NCBI RefSeq assembly: GCF_000410875.1
Contig: NZ_AROI01000009.1
Location: 428,050-492,049, forward strand
From: Halopseudomonas pelagia CL-AP6
GTDB lineage: Bacteria; Pseudomonadota; Gammaproteobacteria; Pseudomonadales; Pseudomonadaceae
Reading direction: 5' to 3'
DNA: 64,000 nucleotides
The translations under genes were made by a program, and so were the position numbers. This document shows, piece by piece, positions 7,882 through 20,545 of this stretch. The first letter of the stretch is position 1; each line of letters begins with the position of its first letter. A model generated the notes under the pieces. It worked only from the letters and a program-made list of their open reading frames with translations. It was not told where the DNA came from and made no database searches.

Positions 7882-8897
7882 AGTAGAAATCTCCGAATGG
7901 CAGAATCGCTTTGGCTAGTGGCCCAGAGCTCGTCAAAATGCCTGCCCCAGCGCCTGACCTGATCGGGGCTATGATAGCGGGCGAAGCCTTGGCGATGCGC
8001 TGCCTTGGGCAGCATCAGCACGCCGCTGTTGTCCACCAGCATATAGACATGTGGCTCCTTTTCTCGATCCGGGTGCTGCTTGCGGATATCCACGAGACTC
8101 GGGAAGCGATGCATCAGGTTAACCAGGCTGTGCCCCTGGAGGAAAGGTGTTCCGGCTTCCTGCAAAAGCACTCTGATCCGGCATTTGGGCTGGCGGCCTA
8201 TGAGTTGCTCGAGTGCGTTGAGTACGTCGCGGCGATTGAACATCCAGACCGCCTGATCTGCAGCGTAGACGATCACTTGGCGCTGCGCCTGGGAAAGCAT
8301 GAGGCACACATGATCAAGTGCGGTGCTTTCATTGACTTCAACCAACTCACGCTGATCGCCGAGTTGATAGGGCAGGTCAATTGCTCGATTCGTACGCGGC
8401 TCGGCCGGTGGGTTGTGGATAGGATAGGTGCCCGGAGAGCTGAATTCTATGGCTGGCAGTTCTGAAATGGCGAGTGTTTCGGCCTGCCAACGCATCGCTA
8501 TATGGGGAATTCCTGCTTCCATGTAAAGTTGCGAGCAGTTGATAAAGCCCAAGCGCTGGTAGAGTCCCTGAGCCTGAACCTGGGCGGACAGCAGCAGGGT
8601 GTCCATGCCGCGGCCCTGTGCATATGCCATGACTTCCCGCATCAGGCGCTCACCCAAGCCTTTTCCTCGCCAGGCAGGTAGAACAGCCACCCGGCCGATA
8701 TGCCCGTCATCGAGCAGTCTGGCAGTACCCAGCGGCTCACCCTCGGCGCACATCAGAAAATGCGTGGCAGACTGATCGTCGGCATCCCACTCCAGGGCTT
8801 CGGGTACGCCCTGTTCATCTATAAACACCTGAGTGCGGATATCCCGCAATGCTGCAGTAGTTAGCCAGTCAACCACGCTGACGTCGATTTCATTCAT
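7878..8897 (-). CDS. GNAT acetyltransferase fused to a C-terminal domain of unknown function
   Basis: This is a 339-residue two-domain protein. Residues 1-145 are a GNAT N-acetyltransferase: VAVLPAWRGKGLGERLM is motif A, with the acetyl-CoA pyrophosphate-binding R-G-K-G-L-G loop, and GLYQRLGF is motif B. Residues about 180-339 form a separate all-alpha/beta domain (FNRRDVLNALEQLI, RIRVLLQEAG, HVYMLVDNSGVLMLP, HFDELWATS) reminiscent of a phospholipase-D-like half without its HKD motif. The substrate is unknown. The gene overlaps roxA by 8 bases upstream and the secretin-like gene by 4 bases downstream, forming a tight leftward operon. Confidence 0.8.
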   Translation of the reverse strand: MNEIDVSVVDWLTTAALRDIRTQVFIDEQGVPEALEWDADDQSATHFLMCAEGEPLGTARLLDDGHIGRVAVLPAWRGKGLGERLMREVMAYAQGRGMDTLLLSAQVQAQGLYQRLGFINCSQLYMEAGIPHIAMRWQAETLAISELPAIEFSSPGTYPIHNPPAEPRTNRAIDLPYQLGDQRELVEVNESTALDHVCLMLSQAQRQVIVYAADQAVWMFNRRDVLNALEQLIGRQPKCRIRVLLQEAGTPFLQGHSLVNLMHRFPSLVDIRKQHPDREKEPHVYMLVDNSGVLMLPKAAHRQGFARYHSPDQVRRWGRHFDELWATSQSDSAIRRFLL

Positions 8898-10062
8898 CTT
8901 CTCCCTCCAGCAGAAGGTCTCCCTTGGCCAGGAGTTGCTCCAGCAGTGTCCAGGCTTCTGGATTTTGCCGCCAGCTCAGTAGCGTTTCAGGCTCCAGATA
9001 CTCCTGTTCACAGATTAGCTGAACCTGGGGCAACAAAGTAGCAGGCAGCAAACAGTGCTCACCAGTGGCAAAAAGCATCACATGCTCCTCACCCTCCTCA
9101 CGGTAAGCCAGGCGCGCATTGGGGTTGCGCGTCAGCCCGTAACCGTTATCCAGCTCTTCTTGCAGCAAATGCGACTCAAACTCCTGAGCCTGAAGCATCT
9201 CAGGGTAGCGCGGCTCGGTCATGAAACGGCCGAACCAGGTCGCTAACGCTGCCTTGTCTTGAACCAGCTCCAGCACAATACCTTGCAGGCGCTCAATACT
9301 CGCATCATCAATGGCTGCAGGGTGGGCCGGCACCGGCATGCCGGCATCGCTATAACGATCCTGATCATTGAGATACTGACCAAGAAAATCGGTGAAGTGC
9401 AGCAATATTTCCTGATGACTGGGGGCACGAAAACCAACGGAATAGGTCATGCACTCGTCTTCAGCAATGCCGTAGTGAGCCACGCCAGGCGGTATGTAAA
9501 GCATGTCGCCTGGCTCCAGCACCCATTCTTGCTGCTGTTCAAAGTCCTGCAGTATGCGCAGGTCCGGATGTGCCAGTAACGGGCTTTCTGGGGTGCAATG
9601 CTGGCCAATTTTCCAGCGCCGGCGGCCGTGGGCCTGCAGCAGAAAAACATCGTAATTATCGAAATGCGGACCTACGCTACCACCCGGCGCAGCATAACTG
9701 ATCATGATGTCGTCAATACGCCAACTCGGCAAAAAGCGGAAGGCAGACTTTAGCTCGGCTACCTCTGGCACGAACTGGTCTACCGCCTGGACTAACAGCG
9801 TCCAATCCTGCTCGGGTAGAGTCTTAAAATCGTCCTCGCCAAAGGGGCCCTGGCGAAGCTCCCAGGGCGTCTTTCCGTGAGTAAGGATAATCCGCGATTC
9901 AACCTCCTCTTCCAATGCCAGGCCAGCTAGCTCGTCGGGAGAAAGGGGGCTTTCATATCCCGCAAAGGCCTGCCTAATCAGCAGCGGCTTTTTCTGCCAG
10001 TAATCACGCAGGAATACCTCGGGGGAGAGATCGCCAAGCGCAGACGCTGGGGTATCGGACAT
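8890..10062 (-). CDS. roxA: Ribosomal protein L16 arginine hydroxylase (RoxA/YcfD, JmjC fold)
   Basis: This 390-residue cupin/JmjC 2-oxoglutarate- and Fe(II)-dependent oxygenase hydroxylates an arginine of ribosomal protein L16 in E. coli (YcfD). The iron triad is visible: H133 and D135 in GPHFDNYDVF and H196 in PPGVAHYG. PSWRIDDIMISYAAPGGSVG precedes the HxD, as is usual. The winged-helix C-terminal half (about 260-390) serves dimerisation. It heads the leftward set roxA-GNAT-secretin-like, with 141 bases separating it from purB. The start at 10062 is the only sensible ATG. Confidence 0.92.
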   Translation of the reverse strand: MSDTPASALGDLSPEVFLRDYWQKKPLLIRQAFAGYESPLSPDELAGLALEEEVESRIILTHGKTPWELRQGPFGEDDFKTLPEQDWTLLVQAVDQFVPEVAELKSAFRFLPSWRIDDIMISYAAPGGSVGPHFDNYDVFLLQAHGRRRWKIGQHCTPESPLLAHPDLRILQDFEQQQEWVLEPGDMLYIPPGVAHYGIAEDECMTYSVGFRAPSHQEILLHFTDFLGQYLNDQDRYSDAGMPVPAHPAAIDDASIERLQGIVLELVQDKAALATWFGRFMTEPRYPEMLQAQEFESHLLQEELDNGYGLTRNPNARLAYREEGEEHVMLFATGEHCLLPATLLPQVQLICEQEYLEPETLLSWRQNPEAWTLLEQLLAKGDLLLEGEDE

Positions 10063-10203
10063 GAGAGCCTCTGAAAGGGTGCGGGCTGCTTCATTCAGCC
10101 CGGAATGAAAGATAAGAACGTAGTGGGTTTACCTGTAGCGACTTGTTGCCTGCCAATGAATGGGCGCTATAAGGCAGCAGAGTCGCTCAGGAGGTAGCCC
10201 GTA

Positions 10204-12497
<2,294 letters not shown>

Positions 12498-12505
<8 letters not shown>

Positions 12506-13118
12506 TGAGTACGGACCGGGTTGCATCCAGCAGTTTTTTCCGGGATATCAGCAGTTGCCAGCGGTGCCCACCCAATTGACGCCACAGGCGCGCTGAACGA
12601 ATGCCGGCAAGCAGTAGGGCGCGTATGCGGTTAGCGGTATCCGGCTGTTGCAGATAGCGCATATCGCCGTGCACTTGAATCCGCATGCGCAGCGTGCTGA
12701 GCGTATCCTGATAAATGCTGCCTAAGGAGGCAGTCACATTGTCATGCAGTATGCCGAAATGCTCGACCTGGTTACTGGCTTGTTCCAGGCGCTGGCCCAG
12801 TACGCTGAGCATATCGTCGCGCTTGGCCAGTTGCCGCTCCAGCGTCAGCAGATTCATGCTGTAGCGCAGGGCATCACGCTGAAGGCTGGCGGTATCCCGT
12901 TCCAACATCGCCTGTAGCGCCTGAACGCCCTGGCGAATGGAGTAGACCGAGCCACCATAAATTTGCAGCACGTCGTCGGGTGAGCGCTCCAGGATACTGT
13001 TCAATAGGCAAGAGGCCGGAGCCTCACTCATTTGTCCTGTGCGCGCCAATTTGTCGACCAGGATCGCCGCTTGAAATATCGCACCGAGCGCTATTACTTG
13101 TTCTTCAGCCTGAGTCAC
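12498..13118 (-). CDS. hflD: High-frequency lysogenization protein HflD homologue
   Basis: This 206-residue, mostly helical protein matches HflD in length and in its N-terminal signature [21 protein letters not shown] and the [15 protein letters not shown] segment. In E. coli HflD is membrane-associated and binds the lambda CII protein, but its normal role is unclear. The gene overlaps mnmA by 4 bases (ATGA), the almost universal gammaproteobacterial mnmA-hflD-purB arrangement. Confidence 0.92.
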
Positions 13119-14245
13119 GCAGGATCCTCGTCAAATGCGGGAATAGCCGTTTCAATTACGCCGCCACCCAGACAGATCTCGCCCTGGTAGAGCACGACCG
13201 ATTGGCCGGGGGTAACGGCTCGCTGGGGCTGCTCGAAACGAATCAGGTAGCCTTCGGAGCTGGGTTCAATCGTACAGGTCTGATCGGACTGCCGGTAGCG
13301 TACCTTGGCCGTAAGAGGGATGGCCCGGGTCACTTCAAAGGGATTGACCCAATAGAGCGACGAGCAGGTCAAGGCACTCGCATACAGCCAAGGGTGTTCA
13401 TTGCCCTGGCCCACCACCAGTACGTTGCGTGCAAGATCCTTGCGCAGTACATACCAGGGTGTGTCGCTGGCATCTTTCATGCCGCCGATCCCCAGGCCCT
13501 GACGCTGGCCGATGGTGTGGTACATCAGGCCATGATGGCGCCCGATCACCTGGCCATCGGTGGTTTCCATATCGCCAGGCTGGGCGGGTAAATATTGTTT
13601 GAGAAAGTCGCTGAAGCGCCGTTCGCCAATAAAGCAGATTCCGGTGGAATCCTTTTTCTTGGCAGTGGCCAGTTGATATTTCTCGGCGATCTGGCGAACT
13701 GCCGGCTTTTCCAGCTCGCCCACAGGAAATAGCGTGCGCGCAATCTGAGGCGCAGCCACAGCATGCAAAAAGTAGCTCTGATCTTTATTGGTATCCAGGC
13801 CGCGCAATAGCACTGTCTGGCCCTCGTGTTCGGCTCTGCGTACATAATGCCCCGTGGCTATCAGGTCAGCGCCGAGCATGAGTGCGTAATCAAGAAATGC
13901 CTTGAATTTGATCTCGCGGTTGCAGAGGATGTCCGGGTTCGGCGTGCGGCCAGCCTTGTATTCATCAAGAAAATGCTCGAACACGTTATCCCAGTATTCC
14001 GCTGCAAAGTTGGCCGTATGCAGCGTGATGCCCAGGCGGTCGCTGACAGCCTGGGCGTCGGCCAGGTCGTCCATCGCGGTGCAGTAATCAGTGCCGTCGT
14101 CCTCGTCCCAGTTCTTCATGAACAGACCTTCGACCTGATAACCCTGCTCTAGCAACAGGGCCGCCGATACGGAGGAATCAACACCGCCGGACATACCAAC
14201 GATGACTCGGGTCTGGTCCGGCGCTTTGTTGTTCGAGAATGTCAT
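13115..14245 (-). CDS. mnmA: tRNA-specific 2-thiouridylase MnmA
   Basis: MnmA puts the sulfur on U34 of tRNA-Lys, -Glu and -Gln, using a persulfide relayed by the Tus system. It is 376 residues. The PP-loop SGGVDSS lies at 19-25. The two catalytic cysteines are C108 in TPNPDILCN and C204 in STGICFIG. The C-terminal beta-barrel (about 300-370) contains VRYRQ and GQSVVLY. The start is a single bp downstream of the Nudix stop, and the end overlaps hflD, so the operon reads Nudix-mnmA-hflD-eamA-purB. Confidence 0.97.
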   Translation of the reverse strand: MTFSNNKAPDQTRVIVGMSGGVDSSVSAALLLEQGYQVEGLFMKNWDEDDGTDYCTAMDDLADAQAVSDRLGITLHTANFAAEYWDNVFEHFLDEYKAGRTPNPDILCNREIKFKAFLDYALMLGADLIATGHYVRRAEHEGQTVLLRGLDTNKDQSYFLHAVAAPQIARTLFPVGELEKPAVRQIAEKYQLATAKKKDSTGICFIGERRFSDFLKQYLPAQPGDMETTDGQVIGRHHGLMYHTIGQRQGLGIGGMKDASDTPWYVLRKDLARNVLVVGQGNEHPWLYASALTCSSLYWVNPFEVTRAIPLTAKVRYRQSDQTCTIEPSSEGYLIRFEQPQRAVTPGQSVVLYQGEICLGGGVIETAIPAFDEDPA

Positions 14246-14246
14246 G

Positions 14247-14681
14247 TCAGCGAATCAAATCCAGTGAATAGTGGGGTTTGCTCAGGTAGTCCTCAATGCA
14301 AGCGAGGACGAGAGGGCTGCGTAGATCCTGACGGCGTTGTTTGAGCTCATCCAGCGTCAACCATATGGCGCGGGCTATGCCATCATCCAGTTGCCGCTGT
14401 GGGTGGTGCTGTATCGCCTTTCCGGCAAAACAACTGCGCTGATAGCTGACGCCATTATCGGCCTTGAACAGGTAGATACCGACCACCGAAGACAGTTTCA
14501 CGCTATAGCCAGTCTCTTCCAGCGCTTCGCGCAGGGCGGCCTGGATAAGACTTTCGTCTTCTTCCACATGACCCGCTGGCTGATTTAAAACTAGGCGGTT
14601 GTCACGGTACTCTTCCACCATCAAGAAGCGGCCTTGCTCTTCGATAATAGTGGCGACAGTGACATGGGGCAAAAAACGCAT
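14247..14681 (-). CDS. Nudix hydrolase (NudJ-like)
   Basis: This 144-residue Nudix protein has a complete Nudix box from about residue 37, running [20 protein letters not shown] and ending in TGY (G-x5-E-x7-RE-x2-EE-x-G). Like NudJ, its N-terminus reads [11 protein letters not shown]. NudJ-type enzymes hydrolyse thiamine and nucleoside pyrophosphates; the substrate here is not provable. The start at 14681 has AGGAG 7 bases upstream and matches NudJ; a start at 14717 would add 12 unrelated residues. It is the first gene of the mnmA operon and divergent from icd. Confidence 0.88.
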   Translation of the reverse strand: MRFLPHVTVATIIEEQGRFLMVEEYRDNRLVLNQPAGHVEEDESLIQAALREALEETGYSVKLSSVVGIYLFKADNGVSYQRSCFAGKAIQHHPQRQLDDGIARAIWLTLDELKQRRQDLRSPLVLACIEDYLSKPHYSLDLIR

Positions 14682-14838
14682 GGATGGCTCCTGGGCAGGG
14701 TGCATAGGGTAGCTCAAAGCGCCTGCCGGGTGAACTCTATCCGTCGCAATTGGCCCTATCCGCAGTGGATTTGGTGTTAAAACAGGCTAGGATTCTTTAG
14801 GGCGCTTATTTAGTGGCTGTTTTAGTAACTACCTAGTA

Positions 14839-14870
14839 CCTATGTAGTGCCTATGTAGTGATACTACATA
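14839..14870. promoter_or_regulatory. Operator-like array upstream of icd (tandem repeat plus palindrome)
   Basis: CCTATGTAGTG occurs twice in tandem (14839-14849, 14850-14860). The second copy forms a perfect palindrome with the following bases: TATGTAGT (14852-14859), spacer GAT, ACTACATA (14863-14870). A further ACTAC lies at 14828-14832. The TGTAGT-N3-ACTACA core is what I recall as the RccR-type operator of Pseudomonas. It is 190 bases before icd, in the gap shared with the divergent Nudix operon. Confidence 0.65.
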
Positions 14871-14955
14871 ATGAGTTATAGACAGATTTTGAAACGAAGT
14901 TGATCGGTATAGATCTAGGCAAAACAGCCTGCAATAGATGAAAGCGCGTGACATT

Positions 14956-14972
14956 TTGTAGGAAAACTACAA
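14956..14972. promoter_or_regulatory. Second palindrome TTGTAG-N5-CTACAA upstream of icd
   Basis: TTGTAG (14956-14961) and CTACAA (14967-14972) are perfect inverted arms 5 bases apart. The pattern TTGT-N-ACAA also suits HexR. It lies 88 bases before the icd start, a likely position to touch the core promoter. No other feature is visible in the 379-base gap between the Nudix gene and icd. Confidence 0.6.
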
Positions 14973-15060
14973 CAATACGCACACCAGCATTAACGTATTT
15001 CTGGTTACGGATTACCATCCGTAGCCATTCATGACAACGACAACGTAAACGGAGTCAATA

Positions 15061-16320
15061 ATGGGATACCAAAAGATTCAGGTGCCGGCTAACGGCGACA
15101 AAATTACTGTAAATGCCGACCTGTCCCTCAATGTGCCGCACAACCCGATCATTCCCTATATCGAAGGTGATGGTATTGGCGTGGACATTTCGCCAGTGAT
15201 GATGAAGGTGGTTGATGCAGCAGTAGAAAAAGCTTACGGCGGCAAGCGCAAGATTTCCTGGATGGAAGTGTTCGCTGGTGAAAAGGCGACCCAGGTATAT
15301 GACCAGGACACCTGGCTGCCAGAAGAAACCCTGCATGCGGTCAAAGAATATGTGGTCTCCATCAAGGGCCCTCTGACTACCCCCGTCGGTGGCGGAATTC
15401 GCTCCTTGAACGTAGCCCTGCGTCAGCAGCTCGACCTTTACGTGTGCCAGCGCCCCGTGCGTTGGTTTACCGGTGTACCTAGCCCCGTCAAGAAGCCGGG
15501 TGATGTGGACATGGTGATCTTCCGTGAGAACTCCGAAGACATCTATGCCGGTGTGGAATTCAAAGCCGGCTCGCCGGAAGCGATCAAGGTGATCAAGTTC
15601 CTGCAGGAAGAAATGGGTGTTACCAAGATCCGCTTTAGCGACATGTGCGGTATTGGTGTGAAGCCAGTTTCCCTTGAAGGTACCAAGCGCCTGGTACAAA
15701 AAGCGCTGCAGTACGCCGTGGATAACGATCGCGAATCGGTCACCATCGTGCACAAGGGCAACATCATGAAGTTCACCGAAGGTGCCTTCAAGGAATGGGG
15801 CTACGAAGTTGCACGTGACGATTTCGGTGCTGAGCTGCTGGATGGCGGCCCTTGGATGCAGTTCAAGAACCCGAAGACTGGCAAAAACATTGTCGTCAAG
15901 GATGTGATCGCTGACGCTATGTTGCAGCAGATCCTGCTGCGCCCGGCTGATTATGATGTGATCGCAACTCTGAATCTGAACGGTGACTACCTGTCCGATG
16001 CGCTGGCGGCAGAAGTGGGCGGTATCGGTATCGCTCCCGGCGCTAACCTGTCGGATTCCATTGCCATGTTTGAAGCGACCCATGGCACGGCACCCAAGTA
16101 TGCAGGTCAGGACAAGGTGAACCCCGGTTCGCTGATTCTGTCCGCAGAAATGATGCTGCGTCACATGGGTTGGTTGGAAGCAGCTGATCTGATCATCAAA
16201 GGGACTGAAGGCGCTATTGCCAACAAGACCGTAACCTATGACTTCGAGCGTTTGATGGAAGGTGCAAGCCTGCGCAAATGTTCCGAGTTTGGTGATGACC
16301 TGATTGCCAGCATGAGCTGA
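15061..16320 (+). CDS. icd: NADP-dependent isocitrate dehydrogenase
   Basis: This 419-residue homodimeric E. coli-type enzyme oxidises isocitrate to 2-oxoglutarate. Ser115 in [13 protein letters not shown] is the equivalent of the serine phosphorylated by AceK, which diverts flux to the glyoxylate shunt. Substrate-binding stretches [13 protein letters not shown] and [20 protein letters not shown] and the [11 protein letters not shown] region are intact. The ATG at 15061 follows a GGAG ribosome-binding site. P. aeruginosa has a second, monomeric idh next to icd; it is missing here, with the Nudix operon taking its place. Confidence 0.97.
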   Translation: MGYQKIQVPANGDKITVNADLSLNVPHNPIIPYIEGDGIGVDISPVMMKVVDAAVEKAYGGKRKISWMEVFAGEKATQVYDQDTWLPEETLHAVKEYVVSIKGPLTTPVGGGIRSLNVALRQQLDLYVCQRPVRWFTGVPSPVKKPGDVDMVIFRENSEDIYAGVEFKAGSPEAIKVIKFLQEEMGVTKIRFSDMCGIGVKPVSLEGTKRLVQKALQYAVDNDRESVTIVHKGNIMKFTEGAFKEWGYEVARDDFGAELLDGGPWMQFKNPKTGKNIVVKDVIADAMLQQILLRPADYDVIATLNLNGDYLSDALAAEVGGIGIAPGANLSDSIAMFEATHGTAPKYAGQDKVNPGSLILSAEMMLRHMGWLEAADLIIKGTEGAIANKTVTYDFERLMEGASLRKCSEFGDDLIASMS

Positions 16321-16338
16321 GTATCAAGCCAGAACTGA

Positions 16339-16365
16339 CAAGGCCGGCTAATGCCGGCCTTGTTA
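16339..16365 (+). terminator. Terminator of icd
   Basis: Perfect 10-bp stem CAAGGCCGGC (16339-16348) / GCCGGCCTTG (16353-16362), loop TAAT, followed by TTAT. The T-run is short, but the hairpin is strong and stands between converging icd and cspD. Confidence 0.8.
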
Positions 16366-16390
16366 TATCTGCACATCGAGTAGGGCGCGA

Positions 16391-16657
16391 TCAGTGGTGG
16401 CTTTCCTCTATTTCGCCCACGTTGAGGTGAACTGGCTGAGCAGCAGCTGTCTGATCGGCAGACTGGATATTCACTGCGTGCAAACCCTTGGGGCCCTGAA
16501 TGATATCGAACTTGACCGCTTGCCCTGCTTTAAGCGTACGGTATCCGTCCATCTGGATAGCCGAGTAATGTGCAAAGAGGTCTTCATCCCTTCCCTCAGC
16601 CACGACGAAACCGTAGCCTTTGGCATTGTTGAACCATTTGACTTTGCCGTTTTGCAT
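16391..16657 (-). CDS. cspD: Cold-shock domain protein CspD
   Basis: This 88-residue protein is a cold-shock domain with RNP1 KGYGFV (residues 13-18) and RNP2 DLFAHYSAI, followed by a 20-residue tail. CspD binds single-stranded DNA and inhibits replication in stationary or starved cells. It is divergent from clpS-clpA, as in E. coli and Pseudomonas. The 201-base shared gap holds both promoters. Confidence 0.93.
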   Translation of the reverse strand: MQNGKVKWFNNAKGYGFVVAEGRDEDLFAHYSAIQMDGYRTLKAGQAVKFDIIQGPKGLHAVNIQSADQTAAAQPVHLNVGEIEESHH

Positions 16658-16858
16658 ACTACATCCCTCTTAGTTTCCAACCCGGGGGTGTTCCGGTGGT
16701 TAGTAAATTAGCCCGGCATGTGCTTAAACAGATGACCGCCATGCAACGCTCGTTTACACTTTTTAACACTGAATCAAAGTAAGTCAAGTTAGCCTCTGGC
16801 AAGCTGTGCTGTAGCGCACATTTTGTCAGTTCAATCTTCTGACACCCTGAAAGCAGCG

Positions 16859-17230
16859 ATGTTTCCCATGTTTGCACTAAAGCGTTTTCAACTAACCTTG
16901 AACCAGCGGCCTGACGAGCCCGAATTTGACGATGACGCCGGCCTGGCCGTCGAGACCAGCAAGCCGGAATTAAAGCCGCCGTCGCGTTACAAGGTCGTCA
17001 TGATGAATGACGACTACACGCCGATGGATTTCGTCGTGGAAGTTCTCGAAAGCATTTTCTTTTTAAATCGGGAAGCCGCTACACAGATCATGTTAAAGGT
17101 CCATACTGAAGGAAGGGCAGTATGCGGTGTCTTTACCAGAGACATTGCGGAAACCAAGGCCGCACAGGCCAATGACTATGCCAGGGAATGCCAGCACCCG
17201 TTAATGTGTCAAATCGAACGGGAAGCGTAA
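16859..17230 (+). CDS. clpS: ATP-dependent Clp protease adaptor ClpS
   Basis: ClpS delivers N-end-rule substrates to ClpAP. The core [20 protein letters not shown] carries the substrate-binding N-D pair and the conserved met/asp pocket; [15 protein letters not shown] follows. The start at 16859 gives 123 residues, close to the known pseudomonad length, with GAAAG upstream. An in-frame TTG at 16823 would add 12 unrelated residues. The N-terminal 40 residues are acidic and flexible, which in the family is the part that blocks ClpA. clpA follows after 34 bases. Confidence 0.93.
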   Translation: MFPMFALKRFQLTLNQRPDEPEFDDDAGLAVETSKPELKPPSRYKVVMMNDDYTPMDFVVEVLESIFFLNREAATQIMLKVHTEGRAVCGVFTRDIAETKAAQANDYARECQHPLMCQIEREA

Positions 17231-17264
17231 TCAAGCGACTCAAGTCGCACGACGAGGTGGCACC

Positions 17265-19532
17265 ATGCTCAATAGAGATCTCGAGATCACCCTGAACCTG
17301 GCGTTCAAGGAAGCCCGCAACAAACGTCACGAATTCATGACCGTTGAACACCTTTTGCTGGCTCTGCTGGACAACCATGCAGCCATCGATGTGTTACGTG
17401 CGTGCGGTGCCGACATGGAGCGCCTGCGGCGTGAGTTGACCGAATTTATCGACTCCACAACACCGCTTATCCCCAAGCAGGATCACGAACGTGAGACGCA
17501 GCCGACGCTGGGTTTTCAGCGCGTATTGCAACGTGCGGTATTCCATGTACAGAGTTCTGGCAAGGGCGAGGTCAGCGGTGCCAACGTCCTGGTAGCCATA
17601 TTTAGTGAGCAGGAAAGCCAGGCGGTGTTCTTTCTTAAGCAGCAGCAAATAGTGCGGATTGATATCGTCAACTTCATCTCCCACGGCATTTCCAAAGTAG
17701 GCGGTGATGCTGAGCAGGTGCAGCCGGATCAGGATAGCATCGACGAAGAAAGCGGCGAAGCTGTGGGGTCCACCAACCCCTTGGATGCTTATGCCAGCAA
17801 TCTTAACGAGCAAGCCAGATTGGGCCGTATTGATCCGCTTGTGGGTCGCGCGCAAGAAGTCGAACGGGTGGCACAGATACTGATGCGGCGTCGCAAGAAC
17901 AACCCGCTGCTGGTGGGCGAGGCTGGGGTGGGTAAAACCGCTATAGCCGAAGGCCTGGCCAAGCGCATTGTCGATGGTGAAGTCCCGGATATCCTCTCAG
18001 AAGCCGTGGTCTATTCGCTTGATCTGGGCGCACTGCTGGCAGGGACCAAATACCGCGGTGATTTCGAGAAGCGCTTCAAGGCACTGCTAAAAGCCCTGCG
18101 CAAACGCCCACATGCCATTCTATTTATCGACGAAATTCATACCATTATCGGCGCTGGTGCAGCCTCCGGCGGGGTGATGGATGCCTCCAATTTGCTCAAG
18201 CCACTGCTGACATCCGGTGAGATGCGCTGTATCGGTTCAACCACGTTTCAGGAGTTTCGTGGCATATTTGAGAAAGACCGCGCGCTGGCCAGACGTTTCC
18301 AGAAGGTCGATATTGTCGAGCCGTCAGTGGAAGACACTATCCTGATCCTCAAGGGTCTGAAAAGCCGCTTTGAGGACCACCACGGCATCGGCTATACCGA
18401 TGAAGCGCTCAAGGCTGCTGCAGAGCTTGCCTCGCGCTATATCAATGATCGGCATATGCCAGATAAGGCGATTGATGTGATTGATGAGGCTGGTGCCTAC
18501 CAGCGGCTCAAGCCTATCGCCGAGCGTGCACCCATTATCGATGTGGCCGAAGTTGAAGCCATTGTTGCCAAGATTGCGCGCATACCTCCCAAGCACGTAT
18601 CAACCAGCGACAAAGAGTTGCTGAAGAACCTGGAACGCGATCTACGACTGGTGGTATTTGGCCAGGACGACGCGATCAATGCGCTGGCCACCGCCATCAA
18701 GCTCTCACGTGCAGGGCTGAAGTCGGCCGACAAGCCGGTCGGGTCTTTCCTGTTCTCTGGGCCGACCGGTGTCGGCAAGACCGAGGTTACTCGCCAACTG
18801 GCTAAGAGCTTGGGTGTAGAGCTGCTGCGTTTTGATATGTCCGAGTATATGGAGCGCCATACGGTGTCACGCCTGATTGGGGCGCCTCCTGGTTATGTGG
18901 GCTTTGACCAGGGCGGTCTGCTCACCGAGGCTGTGACCAAAAATCCCCATTGCGTGCTGCTGCTTGACGAGATCGAGAAGGCACATCCGGAGGTTTTCAA
19001 CCTGCTGCTGCAGGTAATGGATCACGGCACCTTGACCGACAACAATGGCCGCAAGGCAGACTTTCGCAATGTGATTATTGTGCTCACCACGAACGCTGGT
19101 GCTGAATCCATGGCGCGGTCCTCGATTGGCTTTACCCAACAGGATCACAGTACCGATGCGATGGAGGTGATCAAGAAAACCTTCACCCCGGAATTCCGCA
19201 ATCGCCTGGATACTATTATCCAGTTCGGCCGCCTGAGTCACGACAGCATCAAGTTTGTGGTCGACAAGTTCCTTACCGAACTGCAGGCCCAGCTCGAGGA
19301 CAAACACGTGCTGTTGGATGTCGATGAGGACGCGCGGGACTGGTTAGCCGAGCACGGATACGACCCGTTGATGGGTGCACGACCAATGGCACGATTGATC
19401 CAAGAGAAACTCAAGCGTCCGCTGGCGGAACAGATTCTTTTCGGCGATCTGGCCGAACACGGGGGTACCGCGCATATCAGCCTGCGTGACAATGAGTTGG
19501 TATTGGAAGTGCTTGAGGAAGAGATGGCCTGA
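17265..19532 (+). CDS. clpA: ATP-dependent Clp protease ATP-binding subunit ClpA
   Basis: This 755-residue AAA+ unfoldase works with ClpP. It has an N-domain of two Clp repeats (about 1-140), D1 with Walker A GEAGVGKT at 218-225, and D2 with Walker A GPTGVGKT at 499-506. The ClpP-docking loop IGF is at 621-623 (IGL in E. coli). [15 protein letters not shown] and [10 protein letters not shown] are D2 hallmarks. It forms an operon with clpS. Confidence 0.98.
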   Translation: MLNRDLEITLNLAFKEARNKRHEFMTVEHLLLALLDNHAAIDVLRACGADMERLRRELTEFIDSTTPLIPKQDHERETQPTLGFQRVLQRAVFHVQSSGKGEVSGANVLVAIFSEQESQAVFFLKQQQIVRIDIVNFISHGISKVGGDAEQVQPDQDSIDEESGEAVGSTNPLDAYASNLNEQARLGRIDPLVGRAQEVERVAQILMRRRKNNPLLVGEAGVGKTAIAEGLAKRIVDGEVPDILSEAVVYSLDLGALLAGTKYRGDFEKRFKALLKALRKRPHAILFIDEIHTIIGAGAASGGVMDASNLLKPLLTSGEMRCIGSTTFQEFRGIFEKDRALARRFQKVDIVEPSVEDTILILKGLKSRFEDHHGIGYTDEALKAAAELASRYINDRHMPDKAIDVIDEAGAYQRLKPIAERAPIIDVAEVEAIVAKIARIPPKHVSTSDKELLKNLERDLRLVVFGQDDAINALATAIKLSRAGLKSADKPVGSFLFSGPTGVGKTEVTRQLAKSLGVELLRFDMSEYMERHTVSRLIGAPPGYVGFDQGGLLTEAVTKNPHCVLLLDEIEKAHPEVFNLLLQVMDHGTLTDNNGRKADFRNVIIVLTTNAGAESMARSSIGFTQQDHSTDAMEVIKKTFTPEFRNRLDTIIQFGRLSHDSIKFVVDKFLTELQAQLEDKHVLLDVDEDARDWLAEHGYDPLMGARPMARLIQEKLKRPLAEQILFGDLAEHGGTAHISLRDNELVLEVLEEEMA

Positions 19533-19541
19533 CAGGTAGGC

Positions 19542-19577
19542 GCGGCAGAGCAGGGGTTGCCCGCTCTGTCGCTGTTT
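19542..19577 (+). terminator. Possible terminator after clpA
   Basis: Ten-bp stem GCGGCAGAGC / GCTCTGTCGC with one G-U pair and an 11-base loop, followed by a weak T-rich TGTTT. It lies between converging clpA and xthA and may serve both. Confidence 0.5.
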
Positions 19578-19608
19578 CAGTCAAATCAGCTGTTCAAGCA
19601 TCGGCTGA

Positions 19609-20424
19609 TCAGAGCTTGAATTGTGCCCAGACCGGTGCGTGGTCTGAGGGCTTTTCCATGCCGCGAATGTCATAGTCGATCCCGCTGCCCGTGCACTGGT
19701 CAATCAGGCCCTTGCTGGCCATCACCAGATCGATCCGCAGCCCCCGTTTTGGATTGTCTTCGAAGCCACGGCTTCGATAATCAAACCAACTGAAACAGTC
19801 ATCCACATCCGGGTTCAGGTGCCTGAAGGTATCGGTCAGCCCCCATCCCTTGAGTTTGCCCATCCATTCGCGCTCCTCGGGCAGGAAGCTGCATTTGCCT
19901 GTGCGCAACCAGCGTTTGGCATTTTCAGCGCCAATACCGATATCCAGGTCCTCTGGTGAAATATTCACATCGCCCATGACCACCAGTCTTTGCTCGGGAC
20001 GGTAGTCATCCTGCAGATGACGCTGAAGATCTGCGTAGAAACGTGTTTTGGCAGGGAACTTGATCGGATGGTCACGGCTCTCACCTTGTGGAAAGTAACC
20101 ATTAAAAACAATCAGCGGCTCTCCACTAGCCACAGGGATGGCCGCACAGATCATGCGCTTTTGTGATTCGTCAGTATCGTTTGGCAATCCTTTGCGCACC
20201 CACAGTGGCTCGGCGCGCGTTAGCAAGGCGACACCATAATGGCCCTTTTGACCATGATAGTGCACGTGATAACCCAGAGCCTGAACATCGGCAAGTGGAA
20301 ACATCAGGTCATCAACTTTAGTCTCCTGGAGACCAATAACATCAGGATCGTGTTTTTCCACGATCTGTTTAAGTTGGTGAGGTCTTGCTCTTAATCCATT
20401 GATATTAAAAGAGACGATTTTCAT
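19609..20424 (-). CDS. xthA: Exodeoxyribonuclease III
   Basis: This 271-residue AP endonuclease and 3'-5' exonuclease acts in base-excision repair. Active-site residues are visible: N7 in [15 protein letters not shown]34 in GLQETKV, the aspartate and asparagine of [10 protein letters not shown], and the terminal SDHAPVWA histidine. The start at 20424 gives the family length and has AGGAC upstream; the longer frame from 20505 adds 27 unrelated residues. It diverges from tamA across a 121-base gap, an arrangement also present in other pseudomonads. Confidence 0.95.
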   Translation of the reverse strand: MKIVSFNINGLRARPHQLKQIVEKHDPDVIGLQETKVDDLMFPLADVQALGYHVHYHGQKGHYGVALLTRAEPLWVRKGLPNDTDESQKRMICAAIPVASGEPLIVFNGYFPQGESRDHPIKFPAKTRFYADLQRHLQDDYRPEQRLVVMGDVNISPEDLDIGIGAENAKRWLRTGKCSFLPEEREWMGKLKGWGLTDTFRHLNPDVDDCFSWFDYRSRGFEDNPKRGLRIDLVMASKGLIDQCTGSGIDYDIRGMEKPSDHAPVWAQFKL

Positions 20425-20545
20425 TTCTTGTCCTGTCTTGCGGTCATTTTCTGCCGCTGCGTCTGTAAGCAAATGTATTTTTTGCCGGACTGGCTGATGG
20501 GACATGTTAGCATTCTCAATGCCAATTTAACCCCGGAAGGATCAC

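Noticed and set aside
15055..16164. 369-residue open frame opposite icd
   Set aside because: Antisense to a clearly conserved enzyme, with low-complexity His/Asn-rich composition and no ribosome-binding site.
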